From Eledone cirrhosa (lineage: Eukaryota; Mollusca; Cephalopoda; Octopoda; Eledonidae): a stretch of 64,000 nucleotides of DNA. Of this stretch, positions 63,561-64,000 are shown piece by piece. The position numbers and the translations under genes are program-made. The notes under the pieces are model-generated. The model had not been told where the DNA came from, ran no database searches, and saw nothing but the letters and a program-made list of their open reading frames with translations. Location: positions 118,488,697 to 118,552,696 of the forward strand of contig OZ024744.1 of the NCBI GenBank assembly GCA_964016885.1, written 5' to 3'. The number at the start of each line of letters is the position of its first letter. Position 1 is the first letter of the stretch.

Positions 63561-64000
63561 TGTCTCGACAGTTAACAACTGATGCAGGTAGTCTGTTCCA
63601 TGGAGCTTTTAAAAGATGCAGTGTCTTGACAGCTAACAACTGATGCAGGTAGTTTGTTCCATGGAGGTTTTAAAGGATGCAGTGTCTCGACAGCTAACAA
63701 TTGATGCAGGTAGTTTGTTCCATGCAGGTTTTAAAGGATAAAGTGTCTCGACAGCTAATAACTGATGCAGGTAGTTTGTTCCATGGAGGTTTTAAAGGAT
63801 GTAGTATCTCGATAGCTAACAACTGATGCAGCGAGTTTGTTCCATGGAGGTGTTAAAAAATGCAGTGTCTCGACAGCTCATAAATGATGCAGGTAGTTTG
63901 TTCCATGGAGGTTTTAAAGGATGCAGGGTCTCGACAGCTAACAACTGATGCAGGTAGTTTGTTCCATGGAGGTTTTAAAGGATGCAGTGTCTTGACAGCT
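63561..64000 (+). repeat. Satellite continues to the window edge
   Basis: Carries the AGGATAAAGTG and GGTGTTAAAAAATG marker units in the same order as at 40578, 49413 and 52216. The window stops in mid-unit, so the array's right boundary lies outside. Confidence 0.95.

Larger units (their letters stand above)
6998..64000 (+). repeat. 61-bp tandem satellite array (about 930 units, open at the right end)
   Basis: The window is continuous head-to-tail satellite from 6998 to its end. Landmarks in unit order are CCATGGAGG, TTTTAAAGG, ATGCAGTGTC, TCGACAGC, TAACAACTGATGCAGG and TAGTTTGTT. The unit is 61 bp; 60-bp forms lack one base, most often TTTAAAGATG for TTTAAAGGATG. Copy number is about 57003/61. 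All units are in one orientation, and I saw no foreign insertion. The consensus has one CpG, two GATGCAG words 28 bp apart, and short palindromes TCCATGGA, TTTAAA and TGTC-TC-GACA. I do not recognise the family. Open frames of about 60 codons recur on both strands because three units make 61 codons; most units carry TAA or TGA in two of the three plus frames, so translation across the array is impossible. Confidence 0.98.

Noticed and set aside
6998..64000. A recurring 60-codon protein-like repeat (KDAVSRQL) on the plus strand, with a mirror on the minus strand
   Set aside because: A 61-bp unit shifts frame each time; every frame reaches a TAA or TGA within about three units. Both strands show equivalent frames and 60-bp variants merely alter the phase.
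6998..64000. CRISPR array
   Set aside because: Units are contiguous with no unique spacers, the setting is eukaryotic, and no cas-like genes are present.
6998..64000. Telomeric repeat or CENP-B box
   Set aside because: No TTAGGG-type runs occur, and the unit lacks the TTCG...CGGG pattern of the CENP-B box.
6998..64000. Descent of the 61-bp unit from a shorter dimer, suggested by two GATGCAG words 28 bp apart
   Set aside because: Outside the seven-base word the halves do not align convincingly, so chance is not excluded.

Overview
This window holds no gene I can support. It is repeat-dominated eukaryotic DNA: an AT-rich minisatellite (about 1-6452), a 545-bp single-copy-looking island (6453-6997), and then an unbroken tandem satellite with a 61-bp unit that fills the remaining 57 kb and runs off the right edge. 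The best clue to the organism is a tRNA-derived SINE present twice on the minus strand (2455-2641 and 4889-5075). It has a pol III A box, a B box and a conserved tail of the kind found in cephalopod SINEs. A 502-bp interspersed element (566-1067, minus strand) ends in an AATAAA-type tail of a kind I also associate with cephalopod retroelements. A cephalopod mollusc (octopus, squid or cuttlefish) is therefore my best guess; the family assignment is from memory and was not searched.

Left region (1-6452): the minisatellite unit is about 24 bp, with a palindromic core TATAGCTATA followed by GATATAGACAT and an AT run of variable length. It is interrupted by the 502-bp element and by two copies of one SINE insertion. 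The SINE copies differ at only two bases and share the same junctions at a constant offset of 2434 bp, so they arose by segmental duplication inside the minisatellite and not by two insertions. A second internal duplication has an offset of 3649 bp.

Middle island (6453-6997): unrecognised sequence with a 20-nt direct repeat 82 bp apart, ending directly at the first satellite unit.

Right region (6998-64000): roughly 930 head-to-tail units of a 61-bp satellite (60-bp variants occur), all in one orientation with no foreign insertion that I could see. It falls into zones: an unusually uniform edge block (6998-8400); a zone of diverged units with small local duplications (8401 to about 20900); and a zone of increasingly large, recent higher-order repeats (about 20900-64000). 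The last zone includes a 1949-bp duplication, a 6215-bp tandem duplication, a 2985-bp tandem duplication and a pair of about 5.2-kb segments 14383 bp apart that differ at only a handful of bases. Length differences between higher-order copies are whole numbers of units, so the history of unequal exchange can be read directly from the sequence.

Many short open frames exist in both arrays. They follow from arithmetic (24 bp is 8 codons; 3 x 61 bp is 61 codons) and are not evidence of proteins. Nothing here works as a pathway. The interest lies in satellite evolution and in possible heterochromatin, centromere or subtelomere function, none of which the sequence alone can establish.
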